The notes under the pieces: model-generated | Database searches by the model: none | Told to the model about the DNA's origin: nothing | The model's input: only the letters and a program-made list of their open reading frames with translations | Position numbers and translations under genes: made by a program | Shown here: piece by piece, positions 43,085 through 51,437 of the stretch | Layout of the letters: each line of letters opens with the position of its first letter | How positions within the stretch are numbered: position 1 is the stretch's first letter | Assembly: GCA_000771265.1 (NCBI GenBank) | Contig: JDUB01000015.1 | Location: forward strand, 19,161-83,160 | Direction: 5' to 3' | DNA length: 64,000 nucleotides | From: Bifidobacterium thermophilum DSM 20210 | GTDB taxonomy: Bacteria > Actinomycetota > Actinomycetes > Actinomycetales > Bifidobacteriaceae

Positions 43085-43143
43085 TAAAAAACGGGTCACT
43101 GAAGAAACCGTACCTATTGGGCGGTGCGCTCCTTCATGACCCG
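43085..43143 (-). terminator. Intrinsic terminator between TPP riboswitch and thiS
   Basis: On the minus strand CGGGTCATGAAG and CTTCAGTGACCCG pair around a GC-rich loop and are followed by TTTTTTATT. It sits in the thi leader, about 180 bases after the riboswitch and 95 before thiS, as expected for riboswitch-controlled termination, although the distance is larger than usual. Confidence 0.85.
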
Positions 43144-43320
43144 GTCATGCTTGTTCTGTTATGTGTTTATTGTCGCGAACAGGATCCGTCTGATTCGTGT
43201 TCGGCACGATGATGATGGCGCCGCGCTCGCGACGGGGAAGGAAGCGTATGCACGCCGTCCGACCGTCGGTCGAATCATCGGGGATTGGGCAAACGCCAAG
43301 GGGAATCACGGAACGAACAA

Positions 43321-43405
43321 TCGCATACTTACGGCGGCATTACCCGCATCAAGTTGACGGTCGAAGTCGTGGCTTCCTCTCAGCCCTTGCGGGCTCCCGT
43401 TCGGT
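43321..43405 (-). promoter_or_regulatory. TPP (THI-box) riboswitch
   Basis: Minus-strand sequence contains the conserved thi-box pieces in order: CGGGAGCCCGCAAGGGCTGA with GAGAGG (P2/J3-2) and CTTGATGCGGGTAATGCCG (P4/P5/J2-4). It precedes thiSFG, so thiamine pyrophosphate binding should switch the operon off, probably through the downstream terminator. Confidence 0.95.
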
Positions 43406-43632
43406 TGTGAGGCCATCCTAGGCAACGCCCCCGGACAAGCGCTGGCCGAGATGCCGGACAAGACGGAACAGCTTGTCCGGCGCGGTGTGTTGTGAGTGCA
43501 TTGCATCCGCAGTGCTGTCCATCTGTCGCGTCTGCCCGTGATTATTTTGCTCTCGGTCGTTGGTAGATGATTGTGACCGCTTGCAGATAGGATTCGGCTG
43601 AGAGGCGAGGACGTGTGAGGAAAGTGGATTCC

Positions 43633-44817
43633 ATGACGAACGATTGTTCCGGTCATCGGTGCCAATTGCCGGGATTGCAAGTGTTGCGTGCAGTGGCGTG
43701 CGTCGGAGTGTTCCTTACCCATACCTTGATCGATGGGTTGGATGCTTTGGGGTCGTCCGCTGTCACGATATTCTTCATGCTGTCCGGCTTCGTGCTGGTA
43801 TATCAGTATCTTGGCAAGCACAGGTTGGCTGAACCGTCGTTGGTTGCGAACGTTCGATTCGCGGTGCATAAGCTGTGGAGGCTGTACCCGTTGCATGTCG
43901 CGATGATCTGCCTGATGGTGGTGATTATGAGAATTCCTCCGAACCAGTTGCATCCGGAGGATATCGCAGCGATTCCTGCTAGTATGCTGTTGGTCCAGTC
44001 GTGGGTTCCTGTCCGGAGTACGTTCTGGGGCGCGAATTCGGTGTCATGGTTTCTGAGCGATTTGTTGTTCCTGTATTTTCTGTTCCCGTGGATTCTACGC
44101 GGGTTTGAACGGCAGTCGGGGCTGCCGTTGCGGCAGACACGTCGTCGCGCGATGGCGGTTATCACGGTGATGTTGGCTGTGGAAGTCATCTTCGGGTTGC
44201 TGAGCACTTGTTTCCCTCATCCGGTCGGGGGAGAAACGCTCGGATTCTGGTTCATGTATATTTTCCCGCCGGCACGTATCCCTGATTTTATGATTGGGTG
44301 TGCGTTGGGGTATCTGTTCGTCAGAACGCAGGAATCGCCACATGAGAGTGTGCGTGACGGGTATATGCAGTCCAGCATGATGCAACTGTTTGCAGTGGTG
44401 CTGATGATGCTGGCGAACCTGCTGTTCGAGATTGCCCATCATGGTAAAGATGACTGGGTGGGGTACCGGATCATGCATGACGGCGTTTGGTATTCGGAGC
44501 TGTTGCCGTTTACGATGACCGCCGGATTGCTCATCTGGTCGTTTGCGCATACGCAGGGTGCAATGACCCAGATGCTCGACAGCCGCATGATGATGTTCTT
44601 GGCTGCGTTGAGCCCGTATTTCTATCTCATTCACCGTCCGGCTATGCTTGCCGTGCAAGTGGTGATTGCCAAGTTCGATGTTGGGATCCTGATAGATTCC
44701 GTGCCATATATGGCCATCGTTATCGCGGTGTCGCTTGCATTGTCGTGGCTGTATTCCGTGATAATCGGGCGTCCGGTACGCTGGCAGTCTTTCGGCAGCG
44801 TGAACATTCGGCGATAA
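43633..44817 (+). CDS. Acyltransferase 3 family membrane protein
   Basis: 394-residue O-acyltransferase with about 10 helices. The N-terminal motif LPGLQVLRAVACVGVFLTHT and FFMLSGFVLVYQY are typical of OafA/YrhL-type enzymes, and RRMRLYPLH-like HKLWRLYPLHVAMI contains the conserved Arg-x10-His region. Such proteins acetylate or otherwise acylate cell-surface sugars, exopolysaccharide or peptidoglycan. ATG 43633 is preferred with AGGAAAG upstream; GTG 43615 with GAGGCGAGG is an alternative. Monocistronic; no glycan locus around it. Confidence 0.9.
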   Translation: MTNDCSGHRCQLPGLQVLRAVACVGVFLTHTLIDGLDALGSSAVTIFFMLSGFVLVYQYLGKHRLAEPSLVANVRFAVHKLWRLYPLHVAMICLMVVIMRIPPNQLHPEDIAAIPASMLLVQSWVPVRSTFWGANSVSWFLSDLLFLYFLFPWILRGFERQSGLPLRQTRRRAMAVITVMLAVEVIFGLLSTCFPHPVGGETLGFWFMYIFPPARIPDFMIGCALGYLFVRTQESPHESVRDGYMQSSMMQLFAVVLMMLANLLFEIAHHGKDDWVGYRIMHDGVWYSELLPFTMTAGLLIWSFAHTQGAMTQMLDSRMMMFLAALSPYFYLIHRPAMLAVQVVIAKFDVGILIDSVPYMAIVIAVSLALSWLYSVIIGRPVRWQSFGSVNIRR

Positions 44818-44860
44818 GGGGATTACTTGGCTTGTCCGGCGCGGTGTGGACAGTGGTGGT

Positions 44861-45334
44861 ATGACTTTCGAAGACGATCAGACCCGGCGCGAGCACAACC
44901 GCGCGGTGGTGGATAAGTACCTGCATTCCGGGCATGGTGACGCGCTGCTGCACCGGCATGAGCTGTTCTGCGAGGATGGAATTTCCGGATTGTGGACATC
45001 GGATTCCGGGGAGCCGGTTTTCGCCCAGGGACGTGAGAATATCGCGAAATACGACGTGTGGTCATCGAAGCATTTCCCTGATTGGGCATGGAGCAATATC
45101 ACTATTTGGACAACCGATGATCCCGACCGTGTGTGGGCCGAGTGCGATGGCGAGGGCAACATCAATCTGCCTGGCCATGACCCGGTGTTCTACCAGAACC
45201 ATTTCATCTACTCGTTTGAAATGCGAGACGGGCTGATTTACCGAGAGCGTGAGTTCATGAACCCGATTGTCGAGATGCGGGCGCTGGGCATGCAGACCCC
45301 GACGATTGAACTCGGTGATTTCCCGAGCGACTGA
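44861..45334 (+). CDS. PhzA/PhzB-like protein (NTF2 fold)
   Basis: 157-residue protein of the phenazine A/B family: RREHNRAVVDKYLHSGHGDA, then RHELFCEDGISGLWTSDSGEP, HFPDWAWSNI, VWAECDGEGNINLPG, YQNHFIYSFEM and REFMNPIVEMRALG match PhzA/B nearly throughout. In pseudomonads PhzA/B catalyse the ketone-amine condensation in phenazine synthesis, but here no phz genes are nearby, so only an NTF2-fold small-molecule enzyme can be claimed. The ATG at 44861 lacks a strong ribosome site; it follows the acyltransferase by 44 bases. Confidence 0.88.
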   Translation: MTFEDDQTRREHNRAVVDKYLHSGHGDALLHRHELFCEDGISGLWTSDSGEPVFAQGRENIAKYDVWSSKHFPDWAWSNITIWTTDDPDRVWAECDGEGNINLPGHDPVFYQNHFIYSFEMRDGLIYREREFMNPIVEMRALGMQTPTIELGDFPSD

Positions 45335-45436
45335 GCGGGACGGAACGTACGGCGGCGGAATGCCGTGGCGCCGGGAGACATCGGGCGGCGCTTGGAGGCG
45401 GCGCGGAAACAGCGGAAGAACGGCGAGGTGAGGCGA

Positions 45437-46603
45437 ATGGGCGAGATGGATAATCGGAGCGATTCGGGCGATACTGGCGATTTGGGTGCGGTGGACGGCG
45501 TGCGTAACGCGAAGGGTGAACGTGACGCGAACGGCGGACGTGACCTGCGCAGCGTACGCGACGGGCGGCTTGCGGGATTTGAGATTCCGCGCATTGGCAT
45601 GGGGACGATGGCGCTCGCGATCGAGGGGCGTCCAGATCGTGAGACCGCCATTGAGACAATCCATGCGGCGCTTGATGAAGGTGTCCGGTATTTGGACACG
45701 GCGTGGTCATATTATCTGCCCAGCCGTCCGGGAACCGGCGAGCCGGAAGACCTCGGGTATGGCGAGCGGTTGGTTCGCGACGCGCTCGCTTCGTGGGATG
45801 GCCCGCGTGAGCGCGTTCTGGTCGCCACAAAAACTGGGTATCGACGCACCTGCGAGGCGGTTGCGGCCGGCGGGAAGGCCGGTGCTTCCGGTGCTTCTGG
45901 GGCCTCCGCGGCTGATGTTTCCCGTGAAACACCCGACGCGAAGAACACCGCGAAGCCGGCCCGTCAGCATTTGCGGGCTGTCGGCAGTTGCTACGGTTGG
46001 ATGGCGGATTCGCGGCCGGAAACTATGATTCGTGACGCGAAGGAATCGGCGGCGCATCTCGGTGTGGAGGCGCTTGATTTGTTGTATTCGCACGGCCCGG
46101 ATCCGGCGGTGCCGTACGCCGACCAGGTCGGAGCGCTGCGCGATTTGCTGGATGCGGGCGTCATCAGATATGCCGGAATCTCGCGCGTAAACCGAGAGCA
46201 GATTGATATCGCGCGTGCCATACTTGGCGACAAGCTGATCGCCGTGCAAAATCAGTTCTCGCCGTCGCACCCCGACCCGGAACATACGTTGGAATACTGC
46301 GAACAACTTGGATTGGCGTTCGTGTGCTGGAGCCCGCTCGGCGGGTTTCTTGACCCGGTTGATCAGCATGCGTACGACCCGTTCCGCGAGGTCGCCGCGA
46401 AACTTGGTGTCTCCCACCAGCGGGTGACGCTCGCCTGGGAGCTGGCGCAATGCCCGCGTCTGTTCACCATCCCGAGCGCCCGCAATCCGCAGGAAATCCA
46501 CGATTCCTTCGCTGCCACGCGGCTCGAACTCACCCCGGACGACCTTGCCCGCCTCAACGCATCCGTCGCCACCCGCCGGCAGGCGATGGCTGCTGGAATG
46601 TGA
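45437..46603 (+). CDS. Aldo/keto reductase
   Basis: 388-residue NADPH-dependent oxidoreductase with the AKR TIM barrel. IGMGTMALAI begins the barrel; catalytic Asp87 and Tyr92 in DTAWSYY, Lys132 in LVATKTGY, His in LLYSHGPDP; nucleotide-binding C-terminal IPSARNPQEIHDSF. About 45 charged residues precede the domain, and a low-complexity insert of about 40 residues (GASGASGASAADVS) follows the lysine strand. ATG 45437 is chosen for the GAGGTGAGG just upstream; frames starting at 45365 are extensions. Substrate unknown. Confidence 0.93.
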   Translation: MGEMDNRSDSGDTGDLGAVDGVRNAKGERDANGGRDLRSVRDGRLAGFEIPRIGMGTMALAIEGRPDRETAIETIHAALDEGVRYLDTAWSYYLPSRPGTGEPEDLGYGERLVRDALASWDGPRERVLVATKTGYRRTCEAVAAGGKAGASGASGASAADVSRETPDAKNTAKPARQHLRAVGSCYGWMADSRPETMIRDAKESAAHLGVEALDLLYSHGPDPAVPYADQVGALRDLLDAGVIRYAGISRVNREQIDIARAILGDKLIAVQNQFSPSHPDPEHTLEYCEQLGLAFVCWSPLGGFLDPVDQHAYDPFREVAAKLGVSHQRVTLAWELAQCPRLFTIPSARNPQEIHDSFAATRLELTPDDLARLNASVATRRQAMAAGM

Positions 46604-46689
46604 TGCTGGTTTGCCAGTCACGGTCGTGCGTAATCTGAGGGAATGCTGCGACTTTACTGATGGGTGTGTTTCTGCCATATTTGCCACGA

Positions 46690-46779
46690 GTATAGAAAAG
46701 TATCGCAGTGTATAGCGTTGTATAGCGGTGTATAGGAATGTATAGCGCCGTATAGCGGTGTATAAGTCCGTATAAATCG
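46690..46779. repeat. 10-bp tandem repeat GTATAGCGNT, nine units
   Basis: Units begin at every tenth base from 46690 to 46770: GTATAGAAAA, GTATCGCAGT, GTATAGCGTT, GTATAGCGGT, GTATAGGAAT and so on. TATA steps on one helical face could cause bending. It lies in the 430-base gap between the reductase and OFA transporter; no gene is visible there. Confidence 0.92.
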
Positions 46780-46982
46780 GGATGTTCTGCCTGTCGGCCG
46801 CCGGTTTGCCGGACACGCCGCCCTCAATCGCAACTGAACATCATCGCTCGTCGGAACCGCGCAGCACCGCACAATCAGTCCGGAAATCATCACGGAAACG
46901 AACATTTCGATTGTTCGCATGTGACGCCACTCACATTCCTGCGCCCGCGGAAAAAGCCTGATACAGTCGTGCGGGCAGGGAT

Positions 46983-47009
46983 GCAGAGGTGTTAACCGAA
47001 CATCTCTGC
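46983..47009 (+). promoter_or_regulatory. 11-bp hairpin in the leader of the OFA transporter
   Basis: GCAGAGGTGTT (46983-46993) pairs with AACATCTCTGC (46999-47009), one G-U pair, 5-base loop. It ends 21 bases before the ATG, close to the AGAGGAAG ribosome site, so it could affect translation or be an operator. Confidence 0.5.
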
Positions 47010-47030
47010 ACTCGCTGCGGAGAGGAAGTT

Positions 47031-48401
47031 ATGGCAACCACCACCCAGCTGATTTCACCATCATCCACCCGCCCGTCCGGCGCCGCGCCCGTCGCGCCGA
47101 ATCCTGCGCCCCGCACCCCGAGCCGCCTTGACAATCGTTGGATGCGCGCGGTCGTCCCCGCGCTGCTCATCCACATCTCCATCGGCACGGTCTACTGCTG
47201 GAGCGTGTTCAAACAGCTTATCGCCGACCAGATGCACGTCGCGCCGAGCACCATCGAATGGGGCTTCTCGCTCGCAATCTTCTTCCTCGGCATGTCCGCC
47301 GCGTTCTTGGGACCGGTCGTGGAAAAGGACATCCGCCGCTCCGCACTGATCAGCCTGGTCTGTTTTGTCGCCGGATTCGCCGGCACGGGTGCAAGTATCG
47401 CCGCCGGCTGGCTTCCCGGCGTGTTCATCTGCTATGGCGCGATTATGGGCGTCGGTCTGGGCGTCGGATACCTCACGCCAGTCAAGAACCTCATGCTGTG
47501 GTTTGCCGATAACAAAGGCCTCGCCACGGGTATCGCGGTCGCGGGCTTCGGTCTCGCCAAGGCGATCGCCAGCCCGGTGATGACCTGGCTCATCGCCTCC
47601 GTCGGTCTTGTGAACATGTTCTACGTGCTTGCCGTGGTGTACGCGATTATGATGTTCGCCGGATTCCTGCTGATTCGCCGCCCCGCAGGCTACGTGTACT
47701 CCGCCGCCGCGCGTGTCAGGCGTCGCACGGTGATGCGTCGACCCGTGTTCTGGGCGATTTGGCTTGCCTTCTATCTCAATATCACGTGCGGCCTCGCGCT
47801 GATTTCGCAGGAAAAGGACATTCTGCATGATGCGCTTGCGGTGATGCCGCGCTTCGCCGGGCTTGATGCCGCTGCGTTTGCGACTGCGACCGCCGGCGTA
47901 ATCAGCACGGTGCTGGCGGTTGACGCGGTGTTCAACGCGGTCGGCCGACTGGGCTTCTCCACGCTGTCCGACCACTGCCGTCGCCGCGAAACCAGCTACG
48001 TGGTGATTTTCGTGATGTCGGTCGTCGTCTGCCTGCTGCAAGTGGTGTTCCATTCGATTGACAACGGCACGTTGTGGATGATTCTCGTGATGCTGTTCCT
48101 GGTCAACGCGGGCTACGGCGGCGGTTTCTCCACGCTGCCGGTGCTGTTGGAGCAGCATTTCGGCATGTCTTCGGTTTCGACGGTGCACGGGCTCGCGTTG
48201 AGCGCATGGGCGTTCGCCGGATTGTCCGGCAATCAGCTGGCGTCCTTCGTGGTCACGCACGCCGCCGACCAATCGCACCGCTACGCTGGCCTGATTCCGG
48301 TGCTCGCCGTGTTGTACGCGGTCGCATTGGTGGCAATCCTGCTGGTCATGCGTGATCGCAAATCCGCGGATGACCGCGATGTCGTGAACGTTGCGGTGTG
48401 A
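47031..48401 (+). CDS. OFA-family MFS transporter
   Basis: 456-residue 12-helix major facilitator of the oxalate/formate antiporter group: IHISIGTVYCWSVFKQ in helix 1, GMSAAFLGPVVEKDIRR in loop 2-3 and GVGLGVGYLTPVKNLMLWFADNKGLATGI in helices 4-5 are typical (NARK/OFA-like motif positions). Substrates are small carboxylates; the exact one is unknown. ATG 47031 follows AGAGGAAG; upstream codons to 46989 lie across a hairpin and are rejected. Confidence 0.88.
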   Translation: MATTTQLISPSSTRPSGAAPVAPNPAPRTPSRLDNRWMRAVVPALLIHISIGTVYCWSVFKQLIADQMHVAPSTIEWGFSLAIFFLGMSAAFLGPVVEKDIRRSALISLVCFVAGFAGTGASIAAGWLPGVFICYGAIMGVGLGVGYLTPVKNLMLWFADNKGLATGIAVAGFGLAKAIASPVMTWLIASVGLVNMFYVLAVVYAIMMFAGFLLIRRPAGYVYSAAARVRRRTVMRRPVFWAIWLAFYLNITCGLALISQEKDILHDALAVMPRFAGLDAAAFATATAGVISTVLAVDAVFNAVGRLGFSTLSDHCRRRETSYVVIFVMSVVVCLLQVVFHSIDNGTLWMILVMLFLVNAGYGGGFSTLPVLLEQHFGMSSVSTVHGLALSAWAFAGLSGNQLASFVVTHAADQSHRYAGLIPVLAVLYAVALVAILLVMRDRKSADDRDVVNVAV

Positions 48402-48561
48402 ATGCCCGAACTGGCGCCGGTGGCCGCTCGCGGTCGTCGGCGCCAGTTCGGTAACAACAGACAGACCGTCTGTACCCCATACTTTGCGGGATGCAGACGG
48501 CCTGTCGGATATGTGACGCGATTTCCGCGCGCTGTCTGGGCTACGAAAACCGCGAGCGGTG

Positions 48562-49137
48562 TCAGCGGTACACCGCGAAACCGGCGGTGAAGCTGATCTT
48601 CTTCTGCATGGCGAGGGCCAGCTGCAGGAATCCGAAGGCTTCAAGCTCGCGCGCACGCTTCAGAGCACCCGCGTCGATGGCGTCGAGACCGCCCGCCTTC
48701 ACCAGGTCGATGAACGCGGCCTTGGCAGCATCGTCATCACCGGCGACCAGCACGGTGGACTGGGCGTCGCCAGTCTTCTTGGAGGCGATGTTCGCGGCGA
48801 ACACGGTGTTGAACGCCTTGAGCACGTGCGACTTGGGGAGTTTGGCCTGCAATTCGGCGGCTGCGGAGCTGTCGGCCGGCACGACGAGCGAATCGAAGGT
48901 GGAGAAGTCCAGCGGGTTGGTGATATCGACGACGGTCTTGCCTTCCAGCTGGTCGCCGTACTGCTCGGCGATGGATGCGAGGGCCGGGTACGGGACGGCG
49001 AGCACGACGATGTCGCCCTCGATGGTCGGGTTCTCGGAGTGCGAATCGAGCGACTGGACGGTTGCGCCGGCGTCCTCGAAGACGCTCTTGATTGCGGTGC
49101 CCATGTTGCCGGTGCCGAAGATCGTGATGGTTGCCAT
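48562..49137 (-). CDS. NADPH-dependent F420 reductase-like oxidoreductase
   Basis: 191-residue NAD(P)-binding protein: ITIFGTGNMGTAI (GxGxxG at residues 8-13), VVLAVPYPAL, VVDITNPLDF, HVLKAFNTVFA and a C-terminal FGFLQLALAM helix, the pattern of F420H2:NADP oxidoreductase-like enzymes. Bifidobacteria are not known to make F420, so the true substrate is probably another cofactor or a quinone/ketone. ATG 49137 follows AAAGGA; the longer frame to 49302 is His/Thr-rich non-coding sequence. It is divergent from an HxlR regulator that likely controls it. Confidence 0.88.
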   Translation of the reverse strand: MATITIFGTGNMGTAIKSVFEDAGATVQSLDSHSENPTIEGDIVVLAVPYPALASIAEQYGDQLEGKTVVDITNPLDFSTFDSLVVPADSSAAAELQAKLPKSHVLKAFNTVFAANIASKKTGDAQSTVLVAGDDDAAKAAFIDLVKAGGLDAIDAGALKRARELEAFGFLQLALAMQKKISFTAGFAVYR

Positions 49138-49295
49138 GGTGGTTCCTTTCGTGTCGGCGGATGTGTGCCGCCCGCTGTGTTCGTGGTTACGGTGTGTCCG
49201 CGGTGGTCTTGCGTCCACTGTGTTGGCCGCATTGCTTGTGCTTGCTTGTTGTTGCTTGTGTCCGTCGCATCCGTGTGTGTGATGCTGCGGAACAA

Positions 49296-49310
49296 CTAAC
49301 AATTTGTTAG
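49296..49310. promoter_or_regulatory. HxlR operator candidate CTAACAATTTGTTAG
   Basis: Near-perfect 15-bp palindrome in the divergent promoter region, with another half-site TTGTTAG at 49338-49344 in the -35 region of hxlR. Suggests autoregulation and control of the divergent reductase. Confidence 0.65.
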
Positions 49311-49377
49311 CGTTGAGATGATGCTACCACTTACTTTTTGTTAGCACATCCGGCGTGTCGTCGGTACAATGGATGGC

Positions 49378-49782
49378 ATGACTTCCTCCGAGAATCCGAA
49401 GAATCCGCATCATTTCAACGTTTTTGCTGCGGCGTGCCCGTCGCGCAAACTATTGAATGACGTCACGCGCCGCTGGAGCATCCTTGTGCTCGCGTCGCTG
49501 CTGGATGGGTCGTTGCGCTTCGGGCAGATTCGTGAGCGGGTTGATGGCATCAGCGACCGTATGCTGTCCGCGACACTGGGTGCGCTCGCTGAGGATCGGT
49601 TGATTGTCAAGGATGACGCCGCCGGCACGTATTCGCTGACCGAGCCGGGGCGCCAGATTGCCCGGCAGAGCCTCGACCTGTTCGACAGCCTCTATCTCGC
49701 GCTTGACGAGATCGTCAACGCCCGGCAGGCGGGGGATGATGTAGCTGGTTCGTCGGCGGCGCCGGATGGTGCGGTTGGCTGA
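49378..49782 (+). CDS. HxlR-family transcriptional regulator
   Basis: 134-residue winged-helix protein. FAAACPSRKLLNDVTRRWSILVLASLLDGSLRFGQIRERV is the HxlR/DUF24 signature with its redox-type Cys14-Pro-Ser, and GISDRMLSATLGALAEDRLI is the recognition helix. HxlR proteins respond to aldehydes, quinones or disulfide stress. A TACAAT -10 box ends at 49370, 8 bases before ATG 49378, so the mRNA appears leaderless; the upstream ATG at 49369 overlaps the -10 box and is rejected. Divergent from the F420-reductase-like gene. Confidence 0.9.
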   Translation: MTSSENPKNPHHFNVFAAACPSRKLLNDVTRRWSILVLASLLDGSLRFGQIRERVDGISDRMLSATLGALAEDRLIVKDDAAGTYSLTEPGRQIARQSLDLFDSLYLALDEIVNARQAGDDVAGSSAAPDGAVG

Positions 49783-49803
49783 TTTCATGATTGCCGGCGC
49801 CTG

Positions 49804-50340
49804 TGTAAGGAATTCCTCGCACAATGACCACCTTCCCGGTCAGACTCCTTCCTCTGGACTGCCTTTCCCAGTCACTGTGTGAGTCGATCCTCGCACGATG
49901 ACCTTCTCCCTGGTGGAATCTCCTTCCCGGGTTTGTCCGGCAGGTCGTTGTGTGAGTGAATCCTCACACGATGGCCCCCGGCACGGCCGGCTCCTCTCCT
50001 CTGGGCTGCTTGACCGGCCACTTTGTGAGCTAATCCTCGCACGATGGTCCTTGGTCTCCTTCTGCTGGCTGGTTCTGTTGGTTGTGGGTGTCGATGTGTG
50101 AGTCAATCCTCGCACGATGGCGACTTTCCTGCACGAATCGCGCTCCCGGGGCCACTTGTGCCGTCAGTGTGTGAGCCAATCCTCGCACGATGGCCTTCCT
50201 CCTGGGAAAACTCCCTCTCTGGGCTGCTTGACTGGCCACTTTGTGAGTGAATCCTCACATGATGATCCTCTAGCACCTTCTGCTGGCTGGTTTAGGTGGT
50301 TGGCGCTGTCACTTTGTGAGTGAATCCTCACATTCCGCCG
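49804..50340. repeat. 73-bp-period palindrome array, eight units
   Basis: Cores of the type TGTGAGTGAATCCTCACACG-ATGG start at 49804, 49878, 49951, 50024, 50097, 50170, 50242 and 50315: steps of 74, 73, 73, 73, 73, 72 and 73. Spacers 2-4 resemble spacers 5-7 in order (for instance GGGCTGCTTGAC-GGCCAC in units 3 and 6, CTTCTGCTGGCTGGTT in 4 and 7), so a three-unit block was duplicated. The first family at 24093 has the same core. The gap between hxlR and marR contains no gene. Confidence 0.93.
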
Positions 50341-50463
50341 CTTGGACTTGATCCGTCCTCATCTGCTCTCTGTCCCGTCTGCGCCCTGCCCGTCCGCGCG
50401 CCCCGGCCGTCTGCTCCCCGCCCGAATTGCGCACTCAGCTTCTCTTAAGGCATATTTGCTAGC

Positions 50464-50500
50464 GTCAATATTTGACACCGTAAAATATGAAGGGTATAAA
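50464..50500 (+). promoter_or_regulatory. marR promoter with overlapping operator
   Basis: TTGACA (50472-50477), 17-base spacer, TATAAA (50495-50500). GTCAATATTTGAC (50464-50476) is a palindrome covering the -35 box. Typical autorepressed MarR promoter; transcript start predicted about 85 bases before the ATG. Confidence 0.82.
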
Positions 50501-50591
50501 CGATGCAGATTGATGTCGAGACGCTCCTGCCCCCGCAATAGTGTCCGCGTCAATGCAAAGACACCCGCACCAACGCCAGAAAGGAGACCGG

Positions 50592-51221
50592 ATGGCATTC
50601 GAAGATGACGCATTCGAGCGAATGCACAAAATCATGACCGATGGCAAATCGGCCATGATGGAAAACATGAATCGTGTCCATCGCGGTGAACCGGCGGTTA
50701 TGCGCGTACTCGCCATCAAAGGGGAGTGCACGCCCAGCCAGCTCGCCGATGCGACCGGCAACAGTCCGGGCCGCATTTCGGCGATTCTGTCGGCACTGGA
50801 AAAGAAGGGTCTCGTCACCCGCGCCATCGACCCGGAGAACCGCAGGCATGTCATCGTGCGCATCACGCCGGAAGGCAAACGGCTCGTCAAGTTGCACAAA
50901 CAAGCCATGGACGACCGCATGCGCTGGGTGTTCGGGCAGATGGGGGAACGGCGCACTGAGCAGTTCCTTGACCTGCTGACACGGTTCATCACCTACATGA
51001 GCCTGTGCGGGCCGGACGATCCTGTCCCAGGCGAGGCCGCCATCGCAAAAGCCTTCGAGCGTGCCGGCATCCCCTACGACCCTGCGACGGACCGCGTGAA
51101 TGTCGCTGCCCAAGCTGCCCAAACCGCCCGCGTCGCTGCTGCCGCACCGCATCCGGGTGACATGCCAGACGATACCGCTGCAGACGACGACCCCGCGGAC
51201 ACCGTTCGCGTCTCCGCATAA
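50592..51221 (+). CDS. MarR-family transcriptional regulator
   Basis: 209-residue MarR protein: winged HTH at about residues 45-110 (TPSQLADATGNSPGRISAIL, LEKKGLVTRAIDPENRRHV). An Ala/Asp-rich C-terminal tail of about 60 residues (AAAPHPGDMPDDTAADDDPA) is an unusual addition. AGAAAGGAGA precedes the ATG. It lies upstream of two ABC exporter genes in the same direction and has a promoter-embedded palindrome, so it is expected to repress itself and the exporter and to be released by a toxic ligand. Fatty acid, bile or drug ligands are possible. Confidence 0.92.
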   Translation: MAFEDDAFERMHKIMTDGKSAMMENMNRVHRGEPAVMRVLAIKGECTPSQLADATGNSPGRISAILSALEKKGLVTRAIDPENRRHVIVRITPEGKRLVKLHKQAMDDRMRWVFGQMGERRTEQFLDLLTRFITYMSLCGPDDPVPGEAAIAKAFERAGIPYDPATDRVNVAAQAAQTARVAAAAPHPGDMPDDTAADDDPADTVRVSA

Positions 51222-51437
51222 GCGCCGAGACGCCGGGACACCAGAACACCAAGACGCCAGGGCGACCGACCCGCTTGCCCGCGCCCACCCAGCCCCAGCC
51301 GGTCAGATCCGCTCAGCTCGGCTCAGTCCAGCCCGGCTCTCCTGCCGCATCACGGCCTCCCGCTTTCCGGCTACGTCGCAAACCGGCGCACCAGCCGCAA
51401 CACACGTTTCCAACCAACGTCCCCGAAAGGACCAATT

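Noticed and set aside
49804..50340. Regularly spaced repeats could be read as a CRISPR array.
   Set aside because: Cores are degenerate and partly palindromic, spacers are related to each other and duplicated in order, and there is no leader or cas gene.
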